This document shows, in pieces, positions 17,558 through 26,332 of a stretch of 40,858 nucleotides of DNA. Position numbers and translations under genes: made by a program. This DNA is from Flavobacteriales bacterium. Its GTDB lineage: Bacteria > Bacteroidota > Bacteroidia > Flavobacteriales_D > Crocinitomicaceae. How positions within the stretch are numbered: the first letter of the stretch is position 1; the number at the start of each line of letters is the position of its first letter. The DNA lies in the NCBI GenBank assembly GCA_003331365.1, contig QOQC01000005.1:1-40858 (forward strand), in the 5' to 3' direction. The notes under the pieces were generated by a model. The model did not search any database, had not been told where the DNA came from, and worked only from the letters and a program-made list of their open reading frames with translations.

Positions 17558-17869
17558 TTCATCTTACAGGGAATGATTTTGGCGATAATACTACAATAAT
17601 GGATACAAATTTTAAATTATTCCAATAATACTTGACGTTTTAAATTTTCATTGAAAATTTAGTTTTTTATACCATTTTTAACCTTTTAATGACGATTTTT
17701 GATCGTTTTTAATCAAAAAAACACTTTTTCGCTAAAAATTGAATTCTATTATTGTCCGATTCTGAAATTTTTCATTTTTTGTTAAAAAAGGACACTTTTA
17801 ACGTGAAAATGATTGATTTGAACCATTTTATAGCCATTTTTGGTCGTTTTTATGTGAAAAACGCAAAAC
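17558..17869. other. Long AT-rich gap between convergent genes, with a 21-bp palindrome
   Basis: About 310 bp lying after both neighbours' stop codons, so no promoter is needed here. It is extremely AT-rich and contains a perfect 21-bp palindrome (arms taaattttca 17641-17650 and tgaaaattta 17652-17661). Two loosely related segments (about 17672-17735 and 17821-17865) both contain a ccatttt...gatcgttttt / ggtcgttttt pattern. A plus-strand frame from 17752 overlaps the next gene antisense and looks random. No gene is called. Confidence 0.55.
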
Positions 17870-18550
17870 TTACATATTTATGGTTTCACCAATTTTTGGA
17901 AGGTGAATTTGAATACCTTTTGATTCAAATGCCGTTTTTGCCTTATTCTGATCCATTTCTATTATCGGAAAAGTATCATAGTGACATCCAATAATGTTTT
18001 TACACTCAATGAAAGAAGATGCCATAACCGCTTCTTCAATACCCATGGTAAAATTATCACCCATAGGCAAAACGGCAAAGTCTAGCTTAGGGCACATTAA
18101 AGGGATTAACTTCATATCGTATGTAAGGGCCGTATCACAAGCCATATAGAAACAATTTTCATCATTCCAAATCACAAACCCTCCGGGGTTACCTCCATAG
18201 GTTCCGTCCGGTAATACCGAAGAGTGAATTGCATTCACGTACTTCACTGTACCAAAATCAAAGGTATATTTACCTCCGTGATTCATGGGATGTCCTTTTA
18301 CACCTTTTGGCTCATACCATGATACGATTTCAAAGTTTGATATGATTGTTGCATCACAGCGCTTTGCAATTGATTCAGCATCAAGAATATGGTCCTGGTG
18401 GCCATGAGACAATAGAATATAATCAGCTTCAATCGAGTTTACATCAATATTTGATGCCATTCCGTTACCAGAAATAAAAGGGTCAAATAATAGCTTCTTG
18501 CCACCAAATTCAACTAAAAAGGAATTGTGGCCATAATAAGTAATGTTCAT
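17870..18550 (-). CDS. UPF0173 metal-dependent hydrolase (MBL fold)
   Basis: A 226-residue cytoplasmic protein of the metallo-beta-lactamase fold, UPF0173 branch. It has the family opening MNITYYGHNSFLVEFGGKKL, the metal motif LSHGHQDH (HxHxDH), the later His in YVNAIHSS, the Asp in ACDTALT, and the C-terminal His in IGCHYDTFPII. Length fits the family. Its hydrolytic substrate is unknown. It lies just downstream of cysS on the same strand with a 78-bp gap, so read-through from cysS is possible. Confidence 0.9.
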   Translation of the reverse strand: MNITYYGHNSFLVEFGGKKLLFDPFISGNGMASNIDVNSIEADYILLSHGHQDHILDAESIAKRCDATIISNFEIVSWYEPKGVKGHPMNHGGKYTFDFGTVKYVNAIHSSVLPDGTYGGNPGGFVIWNDENCFYMACDTALTYDMKLIPLMCPKLDFAVLPMGDNFTMGIEEAVMASSFIECKNIIGCHYDTFPIIEMDQNKAKTAFESKGIQIHLPKIGETINM

Positions 18551-18628
18551 AAGTTCTAGCGTTTACTCAAATTTAAATAAAATAAACTAAGATTCATTAT
18601 AAAGTAAATTTTGAAGAATTGTTGTGGT

Positions 18629-20098
18629 TTATTTCCAATTGGTATTTTCTTTACCGTCTTTTACCTCGATCCCGGCATTTTTTAAACCATCACGAATAAG
18701 ATCAGAGGTATCCCAATCTTTTTTATCCCTTGCATTTTGTCTTAGCTCAAGGACAAGATCCATAACTGGCCCTAATCGATCATCAGCTTTAGATAGTCCG
18801 AAGTTCAACCCAAGGACATCATGAATGAATGACTTCATCTCACTCAATAAAAAAGCTTTGTCTCCAGTATTTATCGTCTCTTTTTTATCATGAATTAGAT
18901 TTATTTTTTTAACAGCATCAAAGAGGTTTGCTATTAAAATAGGAGCATTAAAATCGTCATTCATGGCATCATAAAATGATTGTATCAATAAGGGTATGCC
19001 AAAAGATGAGGATTCAGAAACAGGAGCATTTTCCAAAAGCTCCATCGACAATTGTAGTCTCTCGAAACCTTTTTCAGATGCATTTAATGCTTCTTCAGTC
19101 AAGTCTAAAGTGCTTCGATAGTGAGACTGCATCATAAAAAAACGAATCACTTGGGGTGAATATGGTTTTGAGAACAGCGTACTAGACCCATCAACAATTT
19201 CTTGTGGCAGAAAAAAGTTACCTAGGGATTTACTCATTTTTTTCCCGTTTACATTGAGCATATTTGCATGCATCCAAATGTTTGCTGGTGATTTGCCAGA
19301 GGCCCCGCAGCTTTGAGCGATTTCATCCTCGTGATGAGGGAATTTTAGGTCTAAACCTCCTCCATGAATATCAAAGGTTTCTCCGAGATATTTTGTGCTC
19401 ATTGCAGTACATTCAATATGCCATCCAGGATTACCATCTCCCCATGGAGACCTCCAAATTTGCATATCATTTTTTTGGGCCTTTTTCCATAAAGCGAAAT
19501 CGGCAAAAAACCTTTTCTCATCTTGAGCATTCAGCTCACGAGTCTCATTCTCTAGCTCATCCACCTTTCTACCACTAAGCTCTCCATAGTTGTAGCTTTT
19601 CATGTAGCTTTTTACATCAAAATAAACCGAGCCATTTTTTACATAAGCAAATCCATTTTTTATGATGTTTTCAATAATTTCAATTTGCTCTTGAATATGA
19701 CCAGTTGCCGTTGGCTCAACCGAAGGGGGTAATAAATTGTATATTTTATTTAGCTCCTGAAATCTAAGATTGTATTTGTAAACAATTTCTAAGGGTTGCA
19801 GCTGCTCCAATCTGGCAGCATTACCAATACTATCTTCTTGTTCTCCGGCACTATTGGTAATATGTCCTGCGTCCGTAATATTTCTTACATATTTCACTTG
19901 ATATCCCGAATGAATTAGATATCTATACACAAGATCAAAATTGATGAAGGTTCTCATGTTACCCATGTGTGGCTCACTGTACAAAGTAGGACCACAAACA
20001 TACATTCCCACTTTATCTTTGTGAATCGGGACAAAGGCCTCTTTTTTTCCTGAAAGACTATTGAATATGAAAAGTTGCTTTTTGTTCGAGCTATTCAT
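18629..20098 (-). CDS. cysS: Cysteine--tRNA ligase
   Basis: A 489-residue class I cysteinyl-tRNA synthetase that charges tRNA-Cys. The zinc-site Cys35 lies in YVCGPT, followed by the HIGH-equivalent PHMGNMRTF (43-51). Other landmarks are KYVRNITDAGH, GNPGWHIECTAMS (second zinc Cys), HHEDEIAQS (zinc His/Glu) and KMSKSLGNFF. The start at 20098 (MNSSNKKQLF) is preferred over a site 60 bp upstream because the extra 20 residues would cover the promoter box at 20119-20126. Essential housekeeping gene. A terminator-like hairpin and a tiny Cys-containing frame lie upstream on the same strand. Confidence 0.95.
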   Translation of the reverse strand: MNSSNKKQLFIFNSLSGKKEAFVPIHKDKVGMYVCGPTLYSEPHMGNMRTFINFDLVYRYLIHSGYQVKYVRNITDAGHITNSAGEQEDSIGNAARLEQLQPLEIVYKYNLRFQELNKIYNLLPPSVEPTATGHIQEQIEIIENIIKNGFAYVKNGSVYFDVKSYMKSYNYGELSGRKVDELENETRELNAQDEKRFFADFALWKKAQKNDMQIWRSPWGDGNPGWHIECTAMSTKYLGETFDIHGGGLDLKFPHHEDEIAQSCGASGKSPANIWMHANMLNVNGKKMSKSLGNFFLPQEIVDGSSTLFSKPYSPQVIRFFMMQSHYRSTLDLTEEALNASEKGFERLQLSMELLENAPVSESSSFGIPLLIQSFYDAMNDDFNAPILIANLFDAVKKINLIHDKKETINTGDKAFLLSEMKSFIHDVLGLNFGLSKADDRLGPVMDLVLELRQNARDKKDWDTSDLIRDGLKNAGIEVKDGKENTNWK

Positions 20099-20118
20099 CT
20101 TGACATTTGATATTAGGA

Positions 20119-20126
20119 CAAAAGTA
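20119..20126 (-). promoter_or_regulatory. Promoter -7 box TACTTTTG for cysS (minus strand)
   Basis: Exact TAnnTTTG match on the minus strand, 20 bp upstream of the chosen cysS start. It supports the shorter start. Confidence 0.55.
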
Positions 20127-20156
20127 GAAAAACCACAAGAAAATTTGAGTGAAAGC

Positions 20157-20182
20157 AAAAAAAAAGAGGGCGGACGCCCCCT
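20157..20182 (-). terminator. Terminator-like hairpin upstream of cysS (minus strand)
   Basis: On the minus strand a GC-rich hairpin (GGGCG/CGCCC at 20168-20179) is followed by nine T (20165-20157), the form of an intrinsic terminator. No gene ends here, so it ends either a short RNA from the 20183-20434 gap or an attenuated leader of cysS. Confidence 0.6.
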
Positions 20183-20434
20183 TTTCTAACCTAAACTACT
20201 AAATATGAAAACAACTCGTCATTAAGCGACTTGTTAATAAGCTAACGCGACCAACTTGAATTCATTACACACGTTAACAGTTTTTTAACAAAAGTTGGCA
20301 CGATAAATGAATTAAACAATCTGTAGATTCTTGGAATCAATATCATGATTCGTAGATCTGTCAATTCTTAATTTAGATTAAGAATCGTTAATTTCGAGAG
20401 CTCTACATTTACAACATCAAATTGTAAATTAAAA
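20183..20434. other. Divergent gap between cysS and the yceI pair
   Basis: Holds the 5' regions of both neighbours. On the minus strand 20222-20199 reads MTSCFHI then stop, just before the terminator-like hairpin. On the plus strand 20206-20223 reads MKTTRH then stop. Both are too short to call as genes. The plus strand has a weak box tacatttac about 25 bp before the YceI start. Confidence 0.4.
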
Positions 20435-21016
20435 ATGAATAAAATGAAAAAACACACACTTCTACTTCTATTTCTGATTTCACTCGGAATGAACCTTAAG
20501 GCACAAAGCGAATCTCAATGGACTGCTGATAATACCCATTCTAATTTTGGGTTTAAAGCAAAGCATAATGGCATATCGTATGCTGTGGGTGAATTCAGGT
20601 CGTTTGATTTAAACATTAAAACGAATGATGCTGGTTTTTTGAATTCAGAAGTTGAATTAACAATAGATGCTGCATCAATTAATACGGCTAATGATTCTCG
20701 AGATGGGCATCTGCGTTCTGCAGACTTTTTTGATACCGAAAAATACCCTACCATTACCTTTAAGAGTAAAAAAATTACTTCAAAAGGAGAAAATATGTAT
20801 ATCTTAACTGGAGATTTCACTATGCACGGTGTTACAAAAGAAGTAGAAGTACAGATGACGCACAACGGCACGATTACTTCGAGAGGAAGAGAGGTGGCTG
20901 GATTATATTTCACAACATCAGTAAATAGAATGGAATATGGAGTTGGACTGGATTTATCTTCCGTTGCAAACGAAGTTGAGCTGCACGCTGATATTGAAAT
21001 AATTAAAGAAGAATAA
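20435..21016 (+). CDS. YceI-family secreted protein
   Basis: A 193-residue exported YceI-family protein (lipocalin-like barrel that binds isoprenoids or other amphiphiles in characterised members). Signal peptide about 1-23 (ending LKAQS). Family motifs: WTADNTHSNFGFKAKHNG, ASINTANDSRDGHLRSADFFDTEKYPTI split over residues 85-112, and TGDFTMHGVTKEV. An ATG nine bases later (20444) is equally plausible. The next YceI paralog starts 1 nt after its stop, so the pair is co-translated. Confidence 0.92.
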   Translation: MNKMKKHTLLLLFLISLGMNLKAQSESQWTADNTHSNFGFKAKHNGISYAVGEFRSFDLNIKTNDAGFLNSEVELTIDAASINTANDSRDGHLRSADFFDTEKYPTITFKSKKITSKGENMYILTGDFTMHGVTKEVEVQMTHNGTITSRGREVAGLYFTTSVNRMEYGVGLDLSSVANEVELHADIEIIKEE

Positions 21017-21017
21017 G

Positions 21018-21545
21018 ATGAAGAAATTAGGAATATTAACAATTACATTATTTGCAGGCCTTGTATTAAACGCTCAAGAAACGAAGAGTGTAGACACTTA
21101 CAAAATTGCTTTTTACAGCAAAGACGCTACGGGTGTTTTTAAAGAAATGAGTGGCAAAGTAACGAGTGATGAGGTAGCAAAAACAGATTCTACTTTAGGA
21201 CTTAAATTTGATTTGAAAATCAATGTAGCATCCATTAATACTGGAAATGGTGTCCAAAATAAGCACGCCAAAAGTTCAGAATGGTTTCATGCAGAAAAAT
21301 ACCCTACAATTGATTTTGTTTCCTCAAGTGTTTATCGAACAGAAAAAGGTGTTTTTGCTAAAGGAAAACTCACCCTTCATGGAAAAAGTAAAAATGTTGT
21401 TATCCCTATAGAAATCAAGTCTACTGAATCTAAAACAATCTACAAGGCTCAGTTTTCAGTGAATAGAATGGATTATGCTCTTGGACCGAAAAATAAGGTC
21501 TCTCGAAACATCAAAATTATCGCGGGAGTGTCCGTGAAAAAATAA
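21018..21545 (+). CDS. YceI-family secreted protein (second paralog)
   Basis: A 175-residue exported YceI-like protein. Signal peptide about 1-19 (ending VLNAQ). Family motifs: VASINTGNGVQNKHAKSSEWF, AEKYPTIDFVSS and KGKLTLHGKSKNVVIPI. It diverges strongly from its upstream partner (about the same length, different loops), so the duplication is old. The canonical opening with a His/Phe 'VDPxHS' strand is replaced by YKIAFYSKDATGVFKEM. It may bind a related ligand. Four bases separate it from the next gene. Confidence 0.88.
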   Translation: MKKLGILTITLFAGLVLNAQETKSVDTYKIAFYSKDATGVFKEMSGKVTSDEVAKTDSTLGLKFDLKINVASINTGNGVQNKHAKSSEWFHAEKYPTIDFVSSSVYRTEKGVFAKGKLTLHGKSKNVVIPIEIKSTESKTIYKAQFSVNRMDYALGPKNKVSRNIKIIAGVSVKK

Positions 21546-21549
21546 TATA

Positions 21550-21960
21550 ATGATTAAAAAATACGCATATTTTGCCTTGAGTGCCGGCGCTTTCGCTAGT
21601 ATTGTCACAGTGGTTTATTCCTTAGCCTATGAAAATGCTACCGCTATTGAAGGCGAGCAATTGGAATCATTGCGAGGGGCCCTTCCAATGGTAAATTTAA
21701 TTATGGCCCCTTTCTTAGGATGCATTGTTGCGACGGCAGGTTATGTATTGGCTCGAAAATACCTTCCAAAAATAGGTCCTTTCTTATTTTATTTTGCATT
21801 CTCGGCAGTTTCTATTCTCACAAGTTTTGGAATATTTACAGTTTATGATCTTCATGAAGAAATTATGTATACCGTTTACGGTTATGCAATGCCTATGCAT
21901 TTTTTCCCATTTCTAAGTTGGGTAACTTTTAAGGCTTTATTTTTCCCTGAAGAAAAATAA
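21550..21960 (+). CDS. Small four-helix membrane protein
   Basis: A 136-residue inner-membrane protein with about four hydrophobic segments (6-26, 46-67, 77-97, 110-131) and few charged residues in them. No named family recognised. It follows the two YceI genes with a 4-bp gap and is probably the third gene of that operon. In other bacteria yceI is linked to cytochrome b561-type membrane proteins; this one lacks an obvious heme His pattern (H114 and H119 only), so I do not claim that. Confidence 0.65.
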   Translation: MIKKYAYFALSAGAFASIVTVVYSLAYENATAIEGEQLESLRGALPMVNLIMAPFLGCIVATAGYVLARKYLPKIGPFLFYFAFSAVSILTSFGIFTVYDLHEEIMYTVYGYAMPMHFFPFLSWVTFKALFFPEEK

Positions 21961-22025
21961 TAGGCTAATTAATACAACGAAATTCTTGTTTACTCGTTAT
22001 TATATACATAGTATATAAAAAAACG

Positions 22026-24404
22026 TTGAGGAATTATCTGACCATCATATTTTTAATCGCATTTGGGAATATTCATTCTCAATTGGTTACGGGAACGACA
22101 ATGTCTCCCCTTGCACTTGTTCAGAATGTTTTGTTAGGTCCGGGAGTCACAGTTTCAAATATTTTATACAATGGTAGTCCAGCAGCCTTAGGCTCTTTTC
22201 AAGCGACAAATACAGTTTTAGGCATTGATGAAGGAATTGTCCTCACCACAGGGACAGTTATCGATAATGGAGATGGACCTCAGGGACCAAACAATCAGGC
22301 TGGTGCGGGAATGGACAATAATATTGGTGGTTCTGCATTGCTCTCTAACCTTATTAACGGCACCCAAACCTTCAATGCGGGAATTTTGGAATTTGATTTT
22401 ATTCCATATTCAGATACAGTTCGATTTAAATATGTTTTTGGGTCTGATGAATACCCTGAATTTGCTCCTCCAAACAGCTCCGGCTTTAATGATGTTTTTG
22501 GATTTTTCATTTCTGGTCCAGGAATTAATGGTATTCAGAATATTGCACAATTACCTAACGGAGGAGGTGTGGTTTCTATAAATAATGTGAATGCAATCAC
22601 GAATGCGCAATACTATAATTACAATGGAGATGGCGGGACGCCTCCCTATGACTCAAATCCAATGTATATTCAATATGATGGTTTTACCGATGTACTTGAA
22701 GCTGTTTCTCAGGTGGAATGCGGTCAAACCTATCACCTCGTTATAGCCATTGCTGATGTAGGAGATGGCCAATGGGATTCTGGGATTTTTCTTGAAGCGA
22801 ATAGTTTATCTTCTTTAACACCGGTGGATATTTCATACGAACTCTCAAATCAGGTTTATTCTGAACCGAACTGGATGGCTGAAGGTTGTGTTTCGGCAAC
22901 AGTTACACTTGAGAGAGAAACGAATTTAAACAATTCGTTAACTATTCCTGTAAATGTTTCGGGTTCTGCAACAGATGTATTGGACTACAGTGGCATTCCC
23001 TCATCCGTTACCTTTAATCCTGGGGATTCTCAAGTTACATTCACCATTGATATTGTATTAGATGGTATTACGGAGGGTCAAGAGAACATCATATTAGACT
23101 TCCCCTTATCAGATCCTTGTGGGAATATTACACCAGTTTCAATAGAACTTTTTATACAAGACATAGAGGAAGTGTCCGTCGAAATAAACAATCCTGAAGT
23201 TGGGTGCCCTGGAGAAAACATCGTTTTAACTACTGAAGTTTCAGGAGGTATTCCCCCGTATACTTTTCTATGGAACGACAATTCAACCCAAAATAGCATA
23301 AGTATCTCTCCTACTGCAACAGGCGAATACTACGTTGAAGTGGTTGATGATTGTCTAAATCAATTTGCTTATGATACTGTGATTGTAACAGTTCCGGAAT
23401 ATGAACCTATTACTCTTATTACTTCACCTGACATTGTCGAAATATGTCCTAATGTGGGTCAATACATTGGTGTAATTGCTTCAGGGGGTACAGGCAATTA
23501 TGAATACACTTGGGAAGAAGCTTCAAATCAATTGATATCGACCATGGATTCAGTTTTCATTTCACCCTTAACATCAACTTTTTTTATTGTGAATGTTAGT
23601 GACGAATGTGGAACCTTTGCGACTGATACGGTCCATTACACTGTAAATAGCCCACCATTAGAGCTTACTGTTAGTCCGACCGTTTATTTATGCCCAGGAG
23701 ATTCAACCTTGGTCTCAGTATCTGCCTCAGGGGGTTTCGGATCTTATTATTACTATTGGCCCCACAGTGGAGACACAACGAATCAGGTTTGGGTAACACC
23801 TTTTTCCACTTCGAATTACCAGGTCCAAGTATCCGATGATTGCCAAACCTTTAATATATCTGGATCTATACAGGTTGTGGTGGTTAAACCAGATGCAAAT
23901 TTTACAATTATAAGTGATCCAGTTGTAGAGAACCTTCCCATATCATTTCAAAATCTAACTACCAATGGTTATGTATATGAATGGTATTTTGGCGACGGAG
24001 GATATTCGGAGGACGTACACCCAAGCCATACCTATGATGAACCAGGGATTTATGAGGTCACATTGGTTGCTACAGACTCAAAAGGTTGTATAGATAGTAT
24101 TACCTTACCAATTCAAGTTTTCAAGGAGTTTTATATTTATATACCCAATGCCTTTATACCTGATGGTGATCGATTTAACGAGGTTTTTTCGGGAAGTTTT
24201 ATTGGTGTTAAAGAAATAAAGATTGAAATATATAATCGTTGGGGGCAAGAGGTTTTCAGTTCTACAGATATTAATTTTGAATGGGATGGAACATACAAAG
24301 GAAGAAGAGTTCAAAATGGGACATACGTTTGGAAATTGACTTACATTACTGAAGACAGGGTTGATCGGGAACTCTATACAGGCCATGTTACAGTGCTCGA
24401 CTAA
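22026..24404 (+). CDS. Choice-of-anchor L protein with PKD and gliding-type C-terminal domain
   Basis: A 792-residue secreted protein. TTG start at 22026, chosen because MRNYLTIIFLIAFGNIHSQ is a clean signal peptide and no ATG is available upstream. Residues about 25-260 form a choice-of-anchor L domain (FVFGSDEYPEF-like YVFGSDEYPEF, NDVFGFFISGPG, DSGIFLEAN). A Calx-beta-like stretch follows (about 285-378), then three Ig-like repeats (about 385-620; SGGIPPYTFLWNDNS, SGGTGNYEYTWEEAS), a PKD domain (YEWYFGDGGYSEDVHPSHTY), and a gliding-motility-associated type B T9SS domain (IPNAFIPDGDRFNEVF, YNRWGQEVF, NGTYVWKLTY). Likely surface adhesin or structural protein. Its stop is 3 bp from a convergent gene. 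Confidence 0.9.
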   Translation: MRNYLTIIFLIAFGNIHSQLVTGTTMSPLALVQNVLLGPGVTVSNILYNGSPAALGSFQATNTVLGIDEGIVLTTGTVIDNGDGPQGPNNQAGAGMDNNIGGSALLSNLINGTQTFNAGILEFDFIPYSDTVRFKYVFGSDEYPEFAPPNSSGFNDVFGFFISGPGINGIQNIAQLPNGGGVVSINNVNAITNAQYYNYNGDGGTPPYDSNPMYIQYDGFTDVLEAVSQVECGQTYHLVIAIADVGDGQWDSGIFLEANSLSSLTPVDISYELSNQVYSEPNWMAEGCVSATVTLERETNLNNSLTIPVNVSGSATDVLDYSGIPSSVTFNPGDSQVTFTIDIVLDGITEGQENIILDFPLSDPCGNITPVSIELFIQDIEEVSVEINNPEVGCPGENIVLTTEVSGGIPPYTFLWNDNSTQNSISISPTATGEYYVEVVDDCLNQFAYDTVIVTVPEYEPITLITSPDIVEICPNVGQYIGVIASGGTGNYEYTWEEASNQLISTMDSVFISPLTSTFFIVNVSDECGTFATDTVHYTVNSPPLELTVSPTVYLCPGDSTLVSVSASGGFGSYYYYWPHSGDTTNQVWVTPFSTSNYQVQVSDDCQTFNISGSIQVVVVKPDANFTIISDPVVENLPISFQNLTTNGYVYEWYFGDGGYSEDVHPSHTYDEPGIYEVTLVATDSKGCIDSITLPIQVFKEFYIYIPNAFIPDGDRFNEVFSGSFIGVKEIKIEIYNRWGQEVFSSTDINFEWDGTYKGRRVQNGTYVWKLTYITEDRVDRELYTGHVTVLD

Positions 24405-24407
24405 AGT

Positions 24408-25208
24408 TTAAATATATCCCAAATGATATAGAGCGAAGACATCCATGGTTATAGCAACACTGAAATGTAAAGCAACCCCAGTAACAATAGAATTTTTTCT
24501 CAAACTAAGGTAACCTAAGATTAAACCGGCAAAAATAGCACCGATTGTTTCTAAAAAAGGTTTTTGGAAATGGATCATACAATAGGGTATAACCATCACA
24601 AGTACAGAATAATCCCCTATTTCTTTCTTTAATCCATGAACCAAAAATCCTCGAAAGAAAAATTCAAGTGAAATAAACTGTAAAAAATAAAAGATTTCCC
24701 AAATAAACAAATTGGGGTATATGTGATCTTGAGAGGATGGTCGATAAAAGGGATATTTTATTAGAAATGATTCTTGTGTAGAAACCCAAAACACTAATGG
24801 AAACATAAATCCAAAAAAAACAAAAAAGATTTTAAGGTCTTTTGTAAAGTTATCCGATAAACGCCAACCAAAATCAGATATCTTTTGGTTTAGGATTAGT
24901 TTAATGGAAAGAATGGGAATAATCAGATAAAAAAATACTCTGCAAATGGTCCAATAAATAAGATCGAACAATTGTTGATCCTGCACATCGTTTCTTACTT
25001 CAGTCAGATATTCCCCAATAGACGTGAGATGAACCAATTCTAAAAACAAAATAAGTTCATTAAAGCTGGTCAGGTATCGAATAAAAACCAAACAAAGAGC
25101 AGAAAGCGAAATAACAAATAGCGCTTTTTTACTGACCTTAATCTCTTTAATTAATTCCGCTAGGATTTGTTGAAAGACTTTTACTTTTTTTCGAATCAAA
25201 TTAATCAT
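24408..25208 (-). CDS. CPBP-family (Abi/CAAX-protease-like) membrane protein
   Basis: A 266-residue polytopic membrane protein. CPBP landmarks: SLEFFFRGFLVHGL (E and R of motif 1, again without the first Glu of EExxxR), IPYCMIHFQKPFLE (motif 2 His) and GVALHFSVAITMD (motif 3 His). The chosen start is ATG 25208 (MINLIRKK), overlapping the OmpA-like gene's stop by 8 bp. Starts up to 24 bp upstream are possible. The overlap implies co-expression with an outer-membrane lipoprotein. Protease activity is inferred from family only. Confidence 0.8.
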   Translation of the reverse strand: MINLIRKKVKVFQQILAELIKEIKVSKKALFVISLSALCLVFIRYLTSFNELILFLELVHLTSIGEYLTEVRNDVQDQQLFDLIYWTICRVFFYLIIPILSIKLILNQKISDFGWRLSDNFTKDLKIFFVFFGFMFPLVFWVSTQESFLIKYPFYRPSSQDHIYPNLFIWEIFYFLQFISLEFFFRGFLVHGLKKEIGDYSVLVMVIPYCMIHFQKPFLETIGAIFAGLILGYLSLRKNSIVTGVALHFSVAITMDVFALYHLGYI

Positions 25209-26175
25209 TCGAAATAATCTCATACAACTCATTGAGATTAGGCGAAATAATCACCTCAATTCTCCTGTTTTTTGCCTTTTCTGTTTCCGATAAAGGATAA
25301 AATTCTCCCCTACCTGCAGCCATCAATTGACTCGGGTTTACTTCTGAATTGGCTAATATAATTTCTACAACAGAGGTTGCTCTTAGCACTGAAAGCTCCC
25401 AGTTATTCTTTGGTGAAGTTGATCTTGTAAGCTTATCCGAATCTGTATGACCCTCAACAATAATTTCTAAATCTTTTTCGGTTTCTAAGACTTGCCCAAG
25501 CTGAATAAGTGCATTTACCCCTTCTTCTTGTACAGTTGTACTTCCAGAGCTAAACAATAGCTTTTCTTCAAGGCTTACATAGATGCGTCCATTTTTTTGC
25601 TCTACGGTCAGTCCTTGCCCCTCAAATCCTTTAAGTGCTTTAGCCACTCTTTCTTTTAGTAATCTGATGCCATCCTCTTTTTTTCTAAGCATTTCTTCAA
25701 GCTCGTTTACTCTTTTTTCTCTCTCGGATAGGAGTTTTTCTTTTGTTTTTAGCTCTTCTTCAAGTCCTAAAAGTGCATCTTCTTTTTCTTGTAATGATAA
25801 ATTTTTCACTTTCAGCTCTGCCTGTAGCTTAGCCGTTTCCTTTGCGCTTAAGTTCTTTAAATTATCAAAGGAACTTTCGAGTTCTTCAGCTTGCCTTTTG
25901 ACTATTTTATATTCTCTATTAAGAAGCCTTAATTTTTCTCCTAGCTCGGAAGTATCTTTTCTGAGTTTAATCAGATCTTTATTTGCCAAATCAAATTTCA
26001 TTTCCAATTCTTTCGCAAGACTTTCATAATCAAGACTCATTTTTTTGTACTTCGCAAGCTCTTCTGAGCAAGTCTTCTCTCTTTCTAATAATTCATTGTA
26101 TTTCTTTGACGGAACACATGAAGTGCTAACGATTAGTGTAACCAAACCAATGATTCCAAGCTTAATATATTTCAT
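25201..26175 (-). CDS. OmpA-family lipoprotein with long coiled coil
   Basis: A 324-residue protein. MKYIKLGIIGLVTLIVSTSC is a lipoprotein signal with lipobox Cys20. Residues about 25-180 are heptad-rich, charged coiled coil (ELEEMLRKKEDGIRLLKERV). Residues about 200-315 form an OmpA-like peptidoglycan-binding domain (LLFSSGSTTVQEEG, VEGHTDSDKL, NWELSVLRATSV, AAGRGEFYPL, NRRIEVIISP). It probably tethers outer membrane to peptidoglycan, the coiled coil spanning the periplasm. It overlaps the downstream CPBP gene by 8 bp. High confidence on domain, less on role. Confidence 0.9.
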   Translation of the reverse strand: MKYIKLGIIGLVTLIVSTSCVPSKKYNELLEREKTCSEELAKYKKMSLDYESLAKELEMKFDLANKDLIKLRKDTSELGEKLRLLNREYKIVKRQAEELESSFDNLKNLSAKETAKLQAELKVKNLSLQEKEDALLGLEEELKTKEKLLSEREKRVNELEEMLRKKEDGIRLLKERVAKALKGFEGQGLTVEQKNGRIYVSLEEKLLFSSGSTTVQEEGVNALIQLGQVLETEKDLEIIVEGHTDSDKLTRSTSPKNNWELSVLRATSVVEIILANSEVNPSQLMAAGRGEFYPLSETEKAKNRRIEVIISPNLNELYEIISND

Positions 26176-26307
26176 AACAATGTGGCTTTTAACAAATGTC
26201 GAATTTTATGTCTCCTTATTAGGTGCTCAAAACAATATTTTTGAACATGGTATATTTCATAAACTAGCTAATTCTTGCTTTTGATACCATTATTATAGGG
26301 AGATTCA

Positions 26308-26315
26308 TAAATTTG
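26308..26315 (+). promoter_or_regulatory. Promoter -7 box TAAATTTG
   Basis: Exact TAnnTTTG, 17 bp before the ATG at 26333. A TTTTG lies 24 bp upstream of it, slightly far for a -33 element. Confidence 0.55.
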
Positions 26316-26332
26316 CAAACTAATTATTAAAA

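Noticed and set aside
17641-17661. Replication origin, from the AT-rich palindromic gap
   Set aside because: No DnaA-box cluster and no dnaA, dnaN or gyrase genes nearby.
17752-17994. 80-codon plus-strand frame in the AT-rich gap
   Set aside because: Overlaps the UPF0173 gene antisense for 125 bp, has no start signal, and its composition follows the AT-rich DNA.
20515-21042. 175-codon frame on the minus strand
   Set aside because: Fully antisense to the two YceI genes, which have clear family motifs; its Ser- and Ile-rich product looks like a reading-frame shadow.
25583-26029. 148-codon plus-strand frame, very Ser/Phe-rich
   Set aside because: Antisense to the coiled-coil part of the OmpA-like gene; its composition mirrors Lys/Glu codons read backwards.
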